Source: an uncultured Acidobacteriota bacterium
GTDB lineage: Bacteria; Acidobacteriota; Terriglobia; Bryobacterales; Bryobacteraceae
Assembly (NCBI GenBank): GCA_937952345.1
Contig: CALFYN010000799.1
Span: 1 to 6,848, forward strand
DNA: 6,848 nucleotides
Direction: 5' to 3'
Positions within the stretch are counted from its first letter, which is position 1; every line of letters begins with the position of its first letter. The position numbers were made by a program, and so were the translations under genes. Of the stretch, positions 1 to 6,848 are shown one piece after another. A model generated the notes under the pieces. The model saw only the letters and a list, made by a program, of their open reading frames with translations. It did not search any database and had not been told where the DNA came from.

Positions 1-2
1 CT

Positions 3-671
3 CCGGTGGTGGATGGGGATTATTGCGGCTATGCGCTGCTGGAGTTGGCGAAGTCCTTCCAGCCGATGACGCCGGTGACCGCGTTTCTGCAGGGCTGCTC
101 GGGCGATGTGAGCGCGAAGTTTCTGGGCAGTGGAGTGCGCAAGGCGCGGGAGATGGGGCGGAAGTTGGGGAAGTGTTTCGTGGAAGCGGCGCTGGGCGAG
201 CATGTGGTGGACAAGGCGGTGATGGGGTTCGGGTCGACTGTGGCTACGCTGCGCTACGAGCCACTGCCTTCGCTCGAGGAGTTGGAGACGAACGGCAGTA
301 GGGGACGATGGACGGAGTGGGCGATCGGGCAGGTGCGCAACGGGGTGACGATGCCGGAGACGGAATGCAGGCTGGAGGTGCAGGCGCTGACGATCGGCAA
401 GGAGATCGCCTTTGTGTTTCTGCCAGGCGAGCCGTTTGTGGGGATCGGGCTGACGATTCGCGAGCGGAGCCCGTTTGCGCTGACGATTCCGGTATCGTGC
501 ACGAATACGATGCAGCCACGGTTTATCGGGCAGGCGAAGGACCTGGGGGATATTGACTGGCTGTCGGCGTTTTATCTGGAGGCTTTGCGGCAGCCGTATG
601 CGAAGCCGGGTGGGGATATGCTGTCGTTCAAGGCGCTGCAGTTGCTGAATGAGATGAAGGGGCAGGCATGA
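3..671 (+). CDS. Neutral/alkaline ceramidase-like hydrolase, C-terminal part (5' end off window)
   Basis: The frame is open from the first full codon at position 3, so the GTG at 6 is internal and the gene begins left of the window; about 222 residues are seen. The segment TAFLQGCSGDVSAKF (codons near 78-122) resembles the GDVSPN region of neutral ceramidases, where the Ser after GDV is the catalytic residue; here that Ser is codon 111-113. Further on, FVFLPGEPF resembles the family's PGE(F/P) segment, whose Glu (codon 429-431) is a zinc ligand. Family members are zinc-dependent, usually secreted amidases that cleave N-acyl bonds of ceramide, but bacterial relatives are often only 'ceramidase N-terminal domain' proteins of unknown substrate. 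The Tyr-containing GYxxT segment expected after the PGE motif is not recognisable; the residues there are MQPRFIGQ. The stop overlaps an ATG at 668 that is not used. It is probably cotranscribed with the receptor 43 bp downstream. Family assignment is fairly good; substrate is unknown. Confidence 0.72.
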   Translation, partial: PVVDGDYCGYALLELAKSFQPMTPVTAFLQGCSGDVSAKFLGSGVRKAREMGRKLGKCFVEAALGEHVVDKAVMGFGSTVATLRYEPLPSLEELETNGSRGRWTEWAIGQVRNGVTMPETECRLEVQALTIGKEIAFVFLPGEPFVGIGLTIRERSPFALTIPVSCTNTMQPRFIGQAKDLGDIDWLSAFYLEALRQPYAKPGGDMLSFKALQLLNEMKGQA

Positions 672-686
672 GCGGGGCAGGGCGTT

Positions 687-707
687 CCAGTATTTCGGAT
701 ATACTGG
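687..707. promoter_or_regulatory. Perfect 7-bp inverted repeat before the receptor gene (candidate operator or hairpin)
   Basis: CCAGTAT at 687-693 is followed by a 7-base spacer (TTCGGAT) and its exact reverse complement ATACTGG at 701-707. The repeat lies in the 43-bp gap and ends seven bases before the receptor ATG. No T-tract follows, so it is not a normal intrinsic terminator. It could be the site of a dimeric DNA-binding regulator, or an RNA hairpin if transcription reads through from the upstream gene. The repeat is seen directly; the role is inferred. Confidence 0.5.
700..705 (+). promoter_or_regulatory. Candidate -10 element of a promoter for the receptor gene
   Basis: TATACT differs from the sigma-70 consensus TATAAT at one base and sits in an AT-richer patch of otherwise GC-rich DNA. 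It ends nine bases before the ATG at 715, so a start site at the usual distance would fall at about 711-715 and give a leaderless or nearly leaderless mRNA. No TTGACA-like -35 is visible 16-18 bases upstream (around 677-683 the sequence is G-rich), so this would need an activator or another sigma factor. The hexamer overlaps the right arm of the inverted repeat. Confidence 0.35.
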
Positions 708-714
708 TCCCATT

Positions 715-3700
715 ATGTTGCTTCGTTGCATCCTCGCTGTCTCAATCTGCGCCGCCATGCTGGCGCAATCCCCGAAGGGGACCATCACCGGCACCATTTC
801 CGACGCCTCCGGGGCCCGCGTCCCGGGCGTGGAGGTGGCCGCCAAGCACATTGCCACCAACCTGACGTATCAGGGCACATCTTCGAGCGATGGCACGTTC
901 GTGATCCCGTCGCTTCCGGTGGGAGCCTTCGAGGTTTCGGCCACGGTTGCCGGGTTCAAGACGTTCCAGCGCACCGGCATTGTTCTGGAGGTTTCGCAGC
1001 GCCTGCGCCTCGACATCGTGCTGGAAATCGGGACCGCCGCGGAAACGGTCACGGTGTCGGGCCAGGTATCGCGCGTGAGCACGGAAGAATCGACGCTGGG
1101 GACAGTGGTGGAGCGGCAACGCATCGAAGAACTGCCCCTCAACGGGCGGCATGTCTTCAACCTGGTGAAACTGGTGGCGGGAGTGCAGCCGCGGTCGAAT
1201 TCCACGGACGGCTTTGCGGAGATCAGCAACCAGGCGTTTTCTCAAATCCGCTTCAACGGCGGTCCGGTGTACGGCAACCAGTTCTTTCTGGATGGCGGCT
1301 CCAATACGGTTCCGGTTCACAACGAAATCTCGGTAGTGCCGATGGTGGACTCGGTGGAAGAGTTCAAGGTGGAGACTAACTCGCTCAAGGCGGAATATGG
1401 CCAGACGAGCGGCGGGGTGATCAATGTGGTGACGAAAGCCGGGAGCAATGAATTCCACGGTTCGGCGTATGAATTCTTCCGCAACGACGCGCTGGACGCG
1501 CGCAACGCGTATGCGACGCAGCGCGATCCGATCACGGGCCGGATCAAGCCAGTGCTGCGCTACAACCAATTCGGCGGGACGTTAGGCGGGCCGATTCTCA
1601 TCCCGAAGATATACAACGGGCGCAACAAGACGTTCTTCTACTTTGGTTATGAGCAGTGGCGCCACCGCAGCGCGACGCTGCGCCGCAGCACGGTGGCCAC
1701 GCCGCAGCAGCGGGAAGGCGATTTTTCCAACACACGGGACGGCCGCGGTGTTCTGCTGCCCATATTCGACCCCGCCACGACGCGCGCCAACCCGAATGGT
1801 GCGGGATTTGTTCGCGACCTGTTCCCTGGCAACGTCGTTCCCAGAGGGCGGTTCGATCCCCTTTCGGTGCGCGTGCTGGCGTTCATGCCCGCCGCCAATC
1901 AGGCGCCGGCCGACCCGTTCACGAATTCGCTCAACTTCCTTGGGCTGGCCAGTTCGCCCTCCGATCAAGGCGTAACGAACATCCGTATCGACCACCGCTT
2001 CACGGAGAAGGACAGCGCCTTTTTCCGCTACTCGGGTACGCGGAACACGCGCCAGGACAAGGGCTTTGGACTGGGTCCGGCGGACCCCAACGCGCGCAAC
2101 GACCAGCGCGACAATCACAACTTCATCGTTACCGAGACCCACGTGTTCTCGCCGACAGTGATCAATGAATTCAAGGGCAACGTGACGCGGCAGAACCTGC
2201 CGTTCCTGCATCCGAGCTTTGACCAGAACTGGCCTGAGAAGCTCGGCTATCCGTCGATCATTCCGCAGGATCAGTTTCCGCCTGTCACCATCAGTGGACT
2301 GATCAATATCGGCTCGTCGGGCTTTTCGGGGGGGAAACGGGCGCAGCATTCCATTCAGATCGCCGATTCGCTCACGTGGATTAAAGGCCGCCACCAGATC
2401 AAGTTCGGAGTGGACCAACGGTTTCTGCGGCTGAATTGGGTGAACCGCCTGAATCCTTCGGGGCTGTTCAATTTCACGGCCGGGCTGACGAACAATCCGC
2501 AGGTGCCGGCGGGAACGGGCTTCGGACTGGCCACGTTTCTGCTGGGTGAGGTTTCGAGCGGCCAGGTGGGAATCCGGCCGTTCTTCTCGTTTCACAACTG
2601 GTCGCACGGCGGCTACGTGCAGGATGATTTCAAGATCACACCGCGTCTGACGCTGAACCTGGGGTTGCGTTATGATTTGGCTTCCGGCCCCGTGGAACGG
2701 CACAACAAGCATTCGAACTTCGATCCCTTCCTGACCAACTCCGAGACGGGGCTGGCCGGAGTTCTGCTCTATTCCGGCGTGACGGCGCCACGCCATTTTG
2801 TGGGGCGCGACTATAACAACTTCGGTCCCAGATTCGGATTCGCGTACGATTTGACGGGGGATGGCAAGACGGCGATTCGCGGCGGGTACGGCCTGGTTTA
2901 TCTGCTTTCGGAATCGACGGATACTTCCGGTGACGGATCGAATTCGCTGGGATTCGAAGTGGTGACGCCGTTCGTCCCGGCCACTTCCGGCCCGTTCAAA
3001 GCCTTCCAGTTCAGCGTTGGGCCTTCCGCGATACTGCAACCGCTTGGCGCGCAGGGCGGCCCCACGGCCTTCCGCGGATTGAGTGTGCGCTATCAGGACT
3101 ACAATATCCGGACTCCGTACCTGCAGCAGTGGAACCTGACAATGCAGCGGCAGGTGGTTGGGAACTGGGTGGCAACGGTCAGCTACGCGGGCAATCGAGG
3201 CGTGAAGATCTTCGGCGGGGACTACGATTTGAATCAGATGGACCCGGCGTTTTTCTCACTGGGCCTGGCGCTGCAGAATCAGGTTCCCAACCCATTCTTT
3301 GGGCAGATCCGGACGGGCGGCATCTCGGGCGCGACCGTGCCGCGATCGCAACTGCTGCGCCCCTATGCCGATTATTCCGGCGTGACCACGCTGGCCAATC
3401 ACGGAGCGTCCAGTATCTATCACTCGTTGCAGGTCACGGTGGAAAAGCGCTATTCGAGCGGATTGAGCGTGCTCACTTCGTACACCAATGGGAAGCTGAT
3501 CAATGACTCTTTCTCGAGCGCGGGCAGCGGTGGCGGTGGCGGCGACTTCCGCCTGGGCCGCTTCAACCGCCGGCTGGAACGCTCCATCGATCAGGACGAT
3601 GTATCGCAGCGACTGGTGGTGAGCGGCGTTTACGAACTTCCCTTCGGCAAAGGCAAGCCTTTTCTGTCGGCGGCGAATTCGGTAACGCAGGCCATTCTGG

Positions 3701-4158
3701 GGGGCTGGCAAGTGAACGGCATCGCAACCGCGCAGACGGGCTTTCCGCTGCGGGTTCGCGGGGCGAACAATTTCACGGGCATCGCGTGGCCGAACGTTCT
3801 GGAGAATCCATCGCTGCCGGACGGGCAACGAACGGCCAGCAGATGGTTCAACACGGATGCCTTCCGCAACCCGCCCGATTTCACGATCGGCAACGTATCG
3901 CGGACACTTCCAGACACGCGCGGCCCAGGGTTTTTCGATGTGGCGTTTTCCGGCGTGAAGGAGTTCCGCATTCGTGAGCGCGCCAACCTGGAATTCCGCG
4001 GGGAGCTGTTCAACGCGCTGAACCGGGTCAATCTGAACTCACCGAACACCTCGTTCACCCCGAACCGGCAGGGCGTGAATACGAACGCCAATTTTGGACG
4101 CGTGACGAGTGCTCTCAATGCGCGATCCATCCAACTCGGACTGAGACTCGCTTTTTGA
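715..4158 (+). CDS. TonB-dependent receptor, Oar-like, with N-terminal carboxypeptidase-regulatory-like domain
   Basis: This 1,147-residue protein should be an outer-membrane transporter energised by TonB-ExbB-ExbD. Residues 1-18 look like a Sec signal peptide (MLLRCILAVSICAAMLAQ). Residues ~20-115 form a CarboxypepD_reg-like fold (GTITGTISDASGARVPGVEV, later GFKTF). The plug follows at ~120-255, with ELPLNGRHVFNLVKLVAGV near 139 and VEEFKVETNSLKAEYGQTSG near 214, typical of Acidobacteriota receptors. The rest is beta-barrel, with FGPRFGFAYDLTGDGKTAIR near 703, LQQWNLTMQRQ near 803 and ELPFGKGKPF near 973. It ends in LRLAF; a terminal Phe is the usual BAM recognition residue. A Gly run near residue 940 probably lies in a surface loop. 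No in-frame ATG, GTG or TTG lies between the upstream stop and 715, which fixes the start; no Shine-Dalgarno is visible. No SusD-like gene follows, so this is not a classic Bacteroidetes SusCD pair. Substrate cannot be read from sequence. Confidence 0.93.
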   Translation: MLLRCILAVSICAAMLAQSPKGTITGTISDASGARVPGVEVAAKHIATNLTYQGTSSSDGTFVIPSLPVGAFEVSATVAGFKTFQRTGIVLEVSQRLRLDIVLEIGTAAETVTVSGQVSRVSTEESTLGTVVERQRIEELPLNGRHVFNLVKLVAGVQPRSNSTDGFAEISNQAFSQIRFNGGPVYGNQFFLDGGSNTVPVHNEISVVPMVDSVEEFKVETNSLKAEYGQTSGGVINVVTKAGSNEFHGSAYEFFRNDALDARNAYATQRDPITGRIKPVLRYNQFGGTLGGPILIPKIYNGRNKTFFYFGYEQWRHRSATLRRSTVATPQQREGDFSNTRDGRGVLLPIFDPATTRANPNGAGFVRDLFPGNVVPRGRFDPLSVRVLAFMPAANQAPADPFTNSLNFLGLASSPSDQGVTNIRIDHRFTEKDSAFFRYSGTRNTRQDKGFGLGPADPNARNDQRDNHNFIVTETHVFSPTVINEFKGNVTRQNLPFLHPSFDQNWPEKLGYPSIIPQDQFPPVTISGLINIGSSGFSGGKRAQHSIQIADSLTWIKGRHQIKFGVDQRFLRLNWVNRLNPSGLFNFTAGLTNNPQVPAGTGFGLATFLLGEVSSGQVGIRPFFSFHNWSHGGYVQDDFKITPRLTLNLGLRYDLASGPVERHNKHSNFDPFLTNSETGLAGVLLYSGVTAPRHFVGRDYNNFGPRFGFAYDLTGDGKTAIRGGYGLVYLLSESTDTSGDGSNSLGFEVVTPFVPATSGPFKAFQFSVGPSAILQPLGAQGGPTAFRGLSVRYQDYNIRTPYLQQWNLTMQRQVVGNWVATVSYAGNRGVKIFGGDYDLNQMDPAFFSLGLALQNQVPNPFFGQIRTGGISGATVPRSQLLRPYADYSGVTTLANHGASSIYHSLQVTVEKRYSSGLSVLTSYTNGKLINDSFSSAGSGGGGGDFRLGRFNRRLERSIDQDDVSQRLVVSGVYELPFGKGKPFLSAANSVTQAILGGWQVNGIATAQTGFPLRVRGANNFTGIAWPNVLENPSLPDGQRTASRWFNTDAFRNPPDFTIGNVSRTLPDTRGPGFFDVAFSGVKEFRIRERANLEFRGELFNALNRVNLNSPNTSFTPNRQGVNTNANFGRVTSALNARSIQLGLRLAF

Positions 4159-4165
4159 TTCTTTT

Positions 4166-5824
4166 ATGAAAGCTTTTATTCTTTTCCTGCTCACTGGCGC
4201 CTTCGGGTTCGGCCAGCAGCAGTATGATCTGGTTGTCTACGGCGGCACGGCCGCCGGGGCAATGACGGCGGTATCGGGCTCGCGCCAGGGTTTGAAGACG
4301 GTGCTGCTGGAACCCCGCAATCATATTGGGGGTCTGGTGAGCGGCGGACTTTCGGGCACCGATGTCGGGCGCCGCGAAGTGATCGGGGGACTCGCGCTGG
4401 AGTTTTACTACCGCGCGGGACGGCATTACGATCTGGCCCGGCATCTGCAGGAGCTATCGTGGATGCCCGAGCCCAAAGTGGCTGAAGCGATCTTCCGTGA
4501 AATGTTGCGGGAGGCCGGGGTAACGCTGCTGGAGAGGCACCGCCTTCGTGAGAAGACCGGCGTCCGGATGAACGGCACTCGGATCGCCGAGATCACGATG
4601 GAGAACGGTGCGCGGTTTCAGGGCAAGATCTTCGCGGATACGTCGTATGAAGGCGACATGATGGCGCAGTCGAAGGTGCGTTACACGTTCGGCCGCGAGA
4701 GCACGCAGCAGTACGGCGAGAATCTCGCGGGAGTGCGGGCACGTACGCCGAGCCATCAGTTCGCGGTGGAGATTCCGGCGCGGGATGAAAATGGCAAGCT
4801 GCTGCCGGAAGTGTCCGCGGAACCGCGTGGCGAGCCCGGCTCGGCGGACAAGCGAATACAGGCCTACAATTTCCGGGTGATCGCCACGAATGTGGCGGCG
4901 AACCGGCTTGGGTGGCCCAAGCCAGACAATTACGACGTAAAGCGCTATGAGTTGCTGGCGCGGTATGTGACGGCGATGACGCCATACCTGGGGCGGCCGC
5001 TCGATATCAACGAGATCAATCTGCTGCGCATCATTCCGAATGGCAAGGCGGATTTCAACAATCGCGGCGGTTTTTCGACGGACTATATCGGCAAGAACTA
5101 CGCGTATCCGGAAGGCGATTATGCCACGCGCGCCCGGCTTTGGAAGGAGCACGAAGATTATCAGAAGGGCTTCTATTACTTCCTGGCCAACGATCCGCGC
5201 GTGCCTAAACGGCTGCAGGAGCAGATGCGGGAGTGGGGTCTGGCAAAGGACGAATTCGTGGATACGGGGAACTGGCCGAATCAGTTGTACATCCGCGAAG
5301 CGCGGCGGATGGTGGGGCCGTTTGTCGCGACGCAGAAAGACTTGCAGACGGACCTCACGAAGCCCGATGCCATCGGCATGGGCAGCTACAACTCGGACTC
5401 GCACAACCTGCAGCGCTTTGTGAACGATCGTGGGTTTGTGGAGAACGAGGGTGACGTGCAGGTGCCCGTGAAGCCTTATCAGATCGCCTATCGTGTGCTG
5501 ACGCCGAACCGCGCGGAGGCCACGAATCTGCTGGTGCCGGTGTGCTTTTCGGCGAGCCACGTGGCCTACTCTTCGATGCGGATGGAGCCGCAATACATGA
5601 TCATGGGCCATGCCGCGGGCATTGCGGCGGCCCTGGCCGTCGCCTCGCAGGGCGCGGTACAGGATGTGAATATCGCGGAGTTGCAGCGGCGGCTGAAGAG
5701 CGAAGGGGCCGTGTTCGAATATGGCGAGCGATTCCAGGCGGAGGCGCTCACCGCCATCCGGCGGAGGTTCGCTGGTCCGCCGCGCAAGGGTCCGCTGCCT
5801 TGGGGGTATCCGCAGAAGCGTTAG
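4166..5824 (+). CDS. Exported FAD-dependent oxidoreductase (FAD_oxidored family)
   Basis: This 552-residue flavoprotein begins with a short Sec-type signal (MKAFILFLLTGAFGFG, possible cleavage before Gln17). The Rossmann FAD-binding motif follows at once: DLVVYGGTAAGAMTA at 21-35, with Glu49 at the end of the second strand to bind the ribose. Other family marks are HIGGLVSGGLSGTD (53-66), ADTSYEGDMMA (157-167), YIREARRMVGPF (375-386), YNSDSHNLQRF (408-418), YQIAYRVLTP (438-447) and the second FAD contact region SASHVAYSSMRMEPQYMIMG (472-491) followed by HAAG. This is the family often labelled 'FAD-dependent oxidoreductase' or, loosely, 'xanthan lyase'; no lyase activity is implied. The start codon is seven bases after the receptor stop with no Shine-Dalgarno, which suggests translational coupling. 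It probably acts outside the cytoplasm on something handled with the receptor. The reaction is unknown. Confidence 0.9.
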   Translation: MKAFILFLLTGAFGFGQQQYDLVVYGGTAAGAMTAVSGSRQGLKTVLLEPRNHIGGLVSGGLSGTDVGRREVIGGLALEFYYRAGRHYDLARHLQELSWMPEPKVAEAIFREMLREAGVTLLERHRLREKTGVRMNGTRIAEITMENGARFQGKIFADTSYEGDMMAQSKVRYTFGRESTQQYGENLAGVRARTPSHQFAVEIPARDENGKLLPEVSAEPRGEPGSADKRIQAYNFRVIATNVAANRLGWPKPDNYDVKRYELLARYVTAMTPYLGRPLDINEINLLRIIPNGKADFNNRGGFSTDYIGKNYAYPEGDYATRARLWKEHEDYQKGFYYFLANDPRVPKRLQEQMREWGLAKDEFVDTGNWPNQLYIREARRMVGPFVATQKDLQTDLTKPDAIGMGSYNSDSHNLQRFVNDRGFVENEGDVQVPVKPYQIAYRVLTPNRAEATNLLVPVCFSASHVAYSSMRMEPQYMIMGHAAGIAAALAVASQGAVQDVNIAELQRRLKSEGAVFEYGERFQAEALTAIRRRFAGPPRKGPLPWGYPQKR

Positions 5825-5845
5825 CGACCCGGGCATCCGCCGCTT
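5816..5845. other. Weak imperfect stem at the convergent gene ends
   Basis: AAGCG (5816-5820) and GCG (5824-5826) can pair with CGC (5838-5840) and CGCTT (5841-5845), leaving a three-base bulge that holds part of the flavoprotein stop region. The 22-bp gap between the two convergent stops lies inside this stem. There is no T-tract on either strand, so it does not meet the usual form of an intrinsic terminator; at most it may stabilise mRNA 3' ends. Confidence 0.22.
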
Positions 5846-5846
5846 G

Positions 5847-6848
5847 TTAAGCCTTGAGGTGGAAGTAGCAGTGGATGTGGGGAACGCCGCGGAAGTACCA
5901 GACGAGGTTCGGGCCTTCGATCTGCCAGGTGTCCCAGACGTGATCGGAACCGACGTCGTACTTTCCCGAGAACCAGGAGACGGTCAGATCGTCAACGACG
6001 TTCTTCTTGCGGATGGTTTCGATGGTGGCGTTAACGTCGTCCTGGCGGAACATCGCCAACATGGAGCGCATGGTCTGGACGAGGAATTTTTTCTGATCCT
6101 TGCTGATTTCGGAGGTGCGCAGCCCCTGCTTTGCGGATGCAATCTGGACGACGGCTTCGGGCTTTTCGCTGCGCGGCTCACCTGCGATTAGGCCCATTTC
6201 CTGTTGACGCCCGTTGAGCGACTGGACGAAGCGGTTGAAGACCTTGCCTTGATACCAGTAGGGGTTGCCGGGGTGATCCTTGGTTTCGACGAAACCTGCC
6301 ATGCGGCCTCCCTCCCTGCGGACCTGGCCGCCGACGTCCCCGGGGTATGGAAAGTGGCCATAGAAAATGGGAGCACCGCCGAAGCCCTGGCCTTTGCGGG
6401 AGTGAACGTTGCAGCGGCGGGTGACGTGGTGACCGGTGAAAATGAACTCGAAGTTTTCGTCGGCGGGGGTGCCGAAGAAGCCAGCCGAGGGGGCGTTGTC
6501 GGCCTTGCCGAACTGGTCGCTGAGAACCTGCCTGTTGACGGCGTCCTGATGCTCCGGGCTATGCAGGGAATCGAAGATTTTGCGGATGAGATCCTGCTGG
6601 TCCGGAGTGAAACTGGTGGGGATACGGTGCTCGGGATGGATGTACCACCAGTTGCTGATGTACTGCTGCTTGGGGTGATTGGCGGGCAGGCATAGCTTTT
6701 CCTTTTGCGAATCGGACAGGCTCTTGTAGAGCTGCATTGCGAGCGAGTCGCTGTTGCTTTTGTGGGGAGCTCCGAGGAGTTCCACCGTAGGATTCATGGT
6801 CAGGAGACCCGCGGTGGCTCCCGCCGATTGGATCCAACTGCGGCGAGT
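5847..6848 (-). CDS. DUF3500-type protein with a Tat signal, 5' end off window
   Basis: The minus-strand frame stays open from the stop (TAA, 5849-5847) to the right edge, giving at least 333 residues. The ATG at 6797 is internal: the 17 codons before it read TRRSWIQSAGATAGLLT, a twin-arginine motif followed by a hydrophobic stretch, so the true start lies right of the window and export by Tat is likely. Numbered from that ATG, the body resembles DUF3500 proteins: FEFIFTGHHVTRR (116-128), FGGAPIFYGHFP (139-150), HPGNPYWYQGK (165-175), and the C-terminal VWYFRGVPHIHCYFHLKA (299-316). Clustered His residues (GHH, YGH, PHIHCYFH) would suit a metal site, which is inference only. The family has no established function that I know of. 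It converges on the flavoprotein gene with a 22-bp gap, so it is a separate transcription unit. Length is normal for the family and no frameshift is seen. Confidence 0.8.
   Translation of the reverse strand, partial: TRRSWIQSAGATAGLLTMNPTVELLGAPHKSNSDSLAMQLYKSLSDSQKEKLCLPANHPKQQYISNWWYIHPEHRIPTSFTPDQQDLIRKIFDSLHSPEHQDAVNRQVLSDQFGKADNAPSAGFFGTPADENFEFIFTGHHVTRRCNVHSRKGQGFGGAPIFYGHFPYPGDVGGQVRREGGRMAGFVETKDHPGNPYWYQGKVFNRFVQSLNGRQQEMGLIAGEPRSEKPEAVVQIASAKQGLRTSEISKDQKKFLVQTMRSMLAMFRQDDVNATIETIRKKNVVDDLTVSWFSGKYDVGSDHVWDTWQIEGPNLVWYFRGVPHIHCYFHLKA

Noticed and set aside
668..865. Plus-strand ORF starting at an ATGA overlap with the ceramidase-like stop
   Set aside because: It overlaps the receptor signal peptide and regulatory-like domain in another frame, and its product is a low-complexity Pro/Ser/Arg-rich string with no domain. 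The ATGA overlap is chance.
742..1569. 275-codon minus-strand ORF opposite the receptor N-terminus
   Set aside because: Antisense shadow with Arg/His-rich composition and no domain; the plus-strand frame encodes clear regulatory-like and plug domains.
1582..3039. 485-codon minus-strand ORF inside the receptor gene
   Set aside because: Its Arg/His/Val-rich translation has no recognisable domain and lies wholly antisense to a clear TonB-receptor coding sequence. Such long shadow frames are common in GC-rich DNA.
3520..3545. GGTGGC-type repeat in the receptor gene as a possible phase-variable tract
   Set aside because: It has only about two hexamer units in frame and encodes a short Gly run suited to a loop; too short to suggest slippage.
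4130..4170. T-rich stretch at the end of the receptor gene as a possible intrinsic terminator
   Set aside because: The T-runs are there, but the preceding sequence forms only about a three-pair stem, and the next gene starts seven bases after the stop.
4454..5836. 460-codon minus-strand ORF opposite the FAD oxidoreductase
   Set aside because: It is fully antisense to a well-supported flavoprotein, rich in Arg, His and Leu, and shows no motif.
5721..6695. Two plus-strand ORFs (5721-6191 and 6204-6695) opposite the DUF3500-type gene
   Set aside because: Their Val/Gly/Asp-rich products look like reverse-strand shadows, and the minus-strand frame carries family motifs across the whole stretch.

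Overview
The window is GC-rich, densely coded bacterial DNA. It looks like Acidobacteriota, most likely the Solibacter/Bryobacter group. The clue is gene content: a ~1,150-residue TonB-dependent receptor with an N-terminal carboxypeptidase-regulatory-like domain and no SusD partner, beside secreted hydrolase, flavoprotein and DUF3500-type genes. This assignment is inferred from family knowledge; there is no marker gene in the window.

Layout. (1) Positions 3-671, plus strand: the C-terminal part of a neutral/alkaline ceramidase-like hydrolase whose 5' end lies off the left edge. (2) Positions 672-714: a 43-bp gap that is AT-rich for this DNA. It holds a perfect 7-bp inverted repeat overlapping a good -10-like hexamer just before the next start codon. 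(3) Positions 715-4158: a complete Oar-like TonB-dependent receptor with a signal peptide and a C-terminal Phe. (4) Positions 4166-5824: a complete, probably Sec-exported FAD-dependent oxidoreductase, seven bases after the receptor stop. (5) Positions 5847-6848, minus strand: a convergent DUF3500-type gene. Its frame stays open to the right edge and reads through a twin-arginine motif, so the ATG at 6797 is not the real start and the protein is probably a Tat substrate.

How the genes may work together. The three plus-strand genes are closely spaced and all look like envelope proteins. A plausible reading is a small uptake and processing unit: a hydrolase, an outer-membrane TonB-dependent transporter, and a periplasmic or extracellular flavoenzyme. 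The substrate cannot be told from sequence. The DUF3500 gene is convergent and so is transcribed separately.

I saw no RNA genes, CRISPR arrays, insertion sequences or recombinase genes. Nothing here is clearly a new defence or mobile system. The observations most worth checking are the truncated Tat start, the palindrome over a putative -10 with a very short or absent leader, the receptor-flavoenzyme pairing, and the apparently altered metal site of the ceramidase-like protein.
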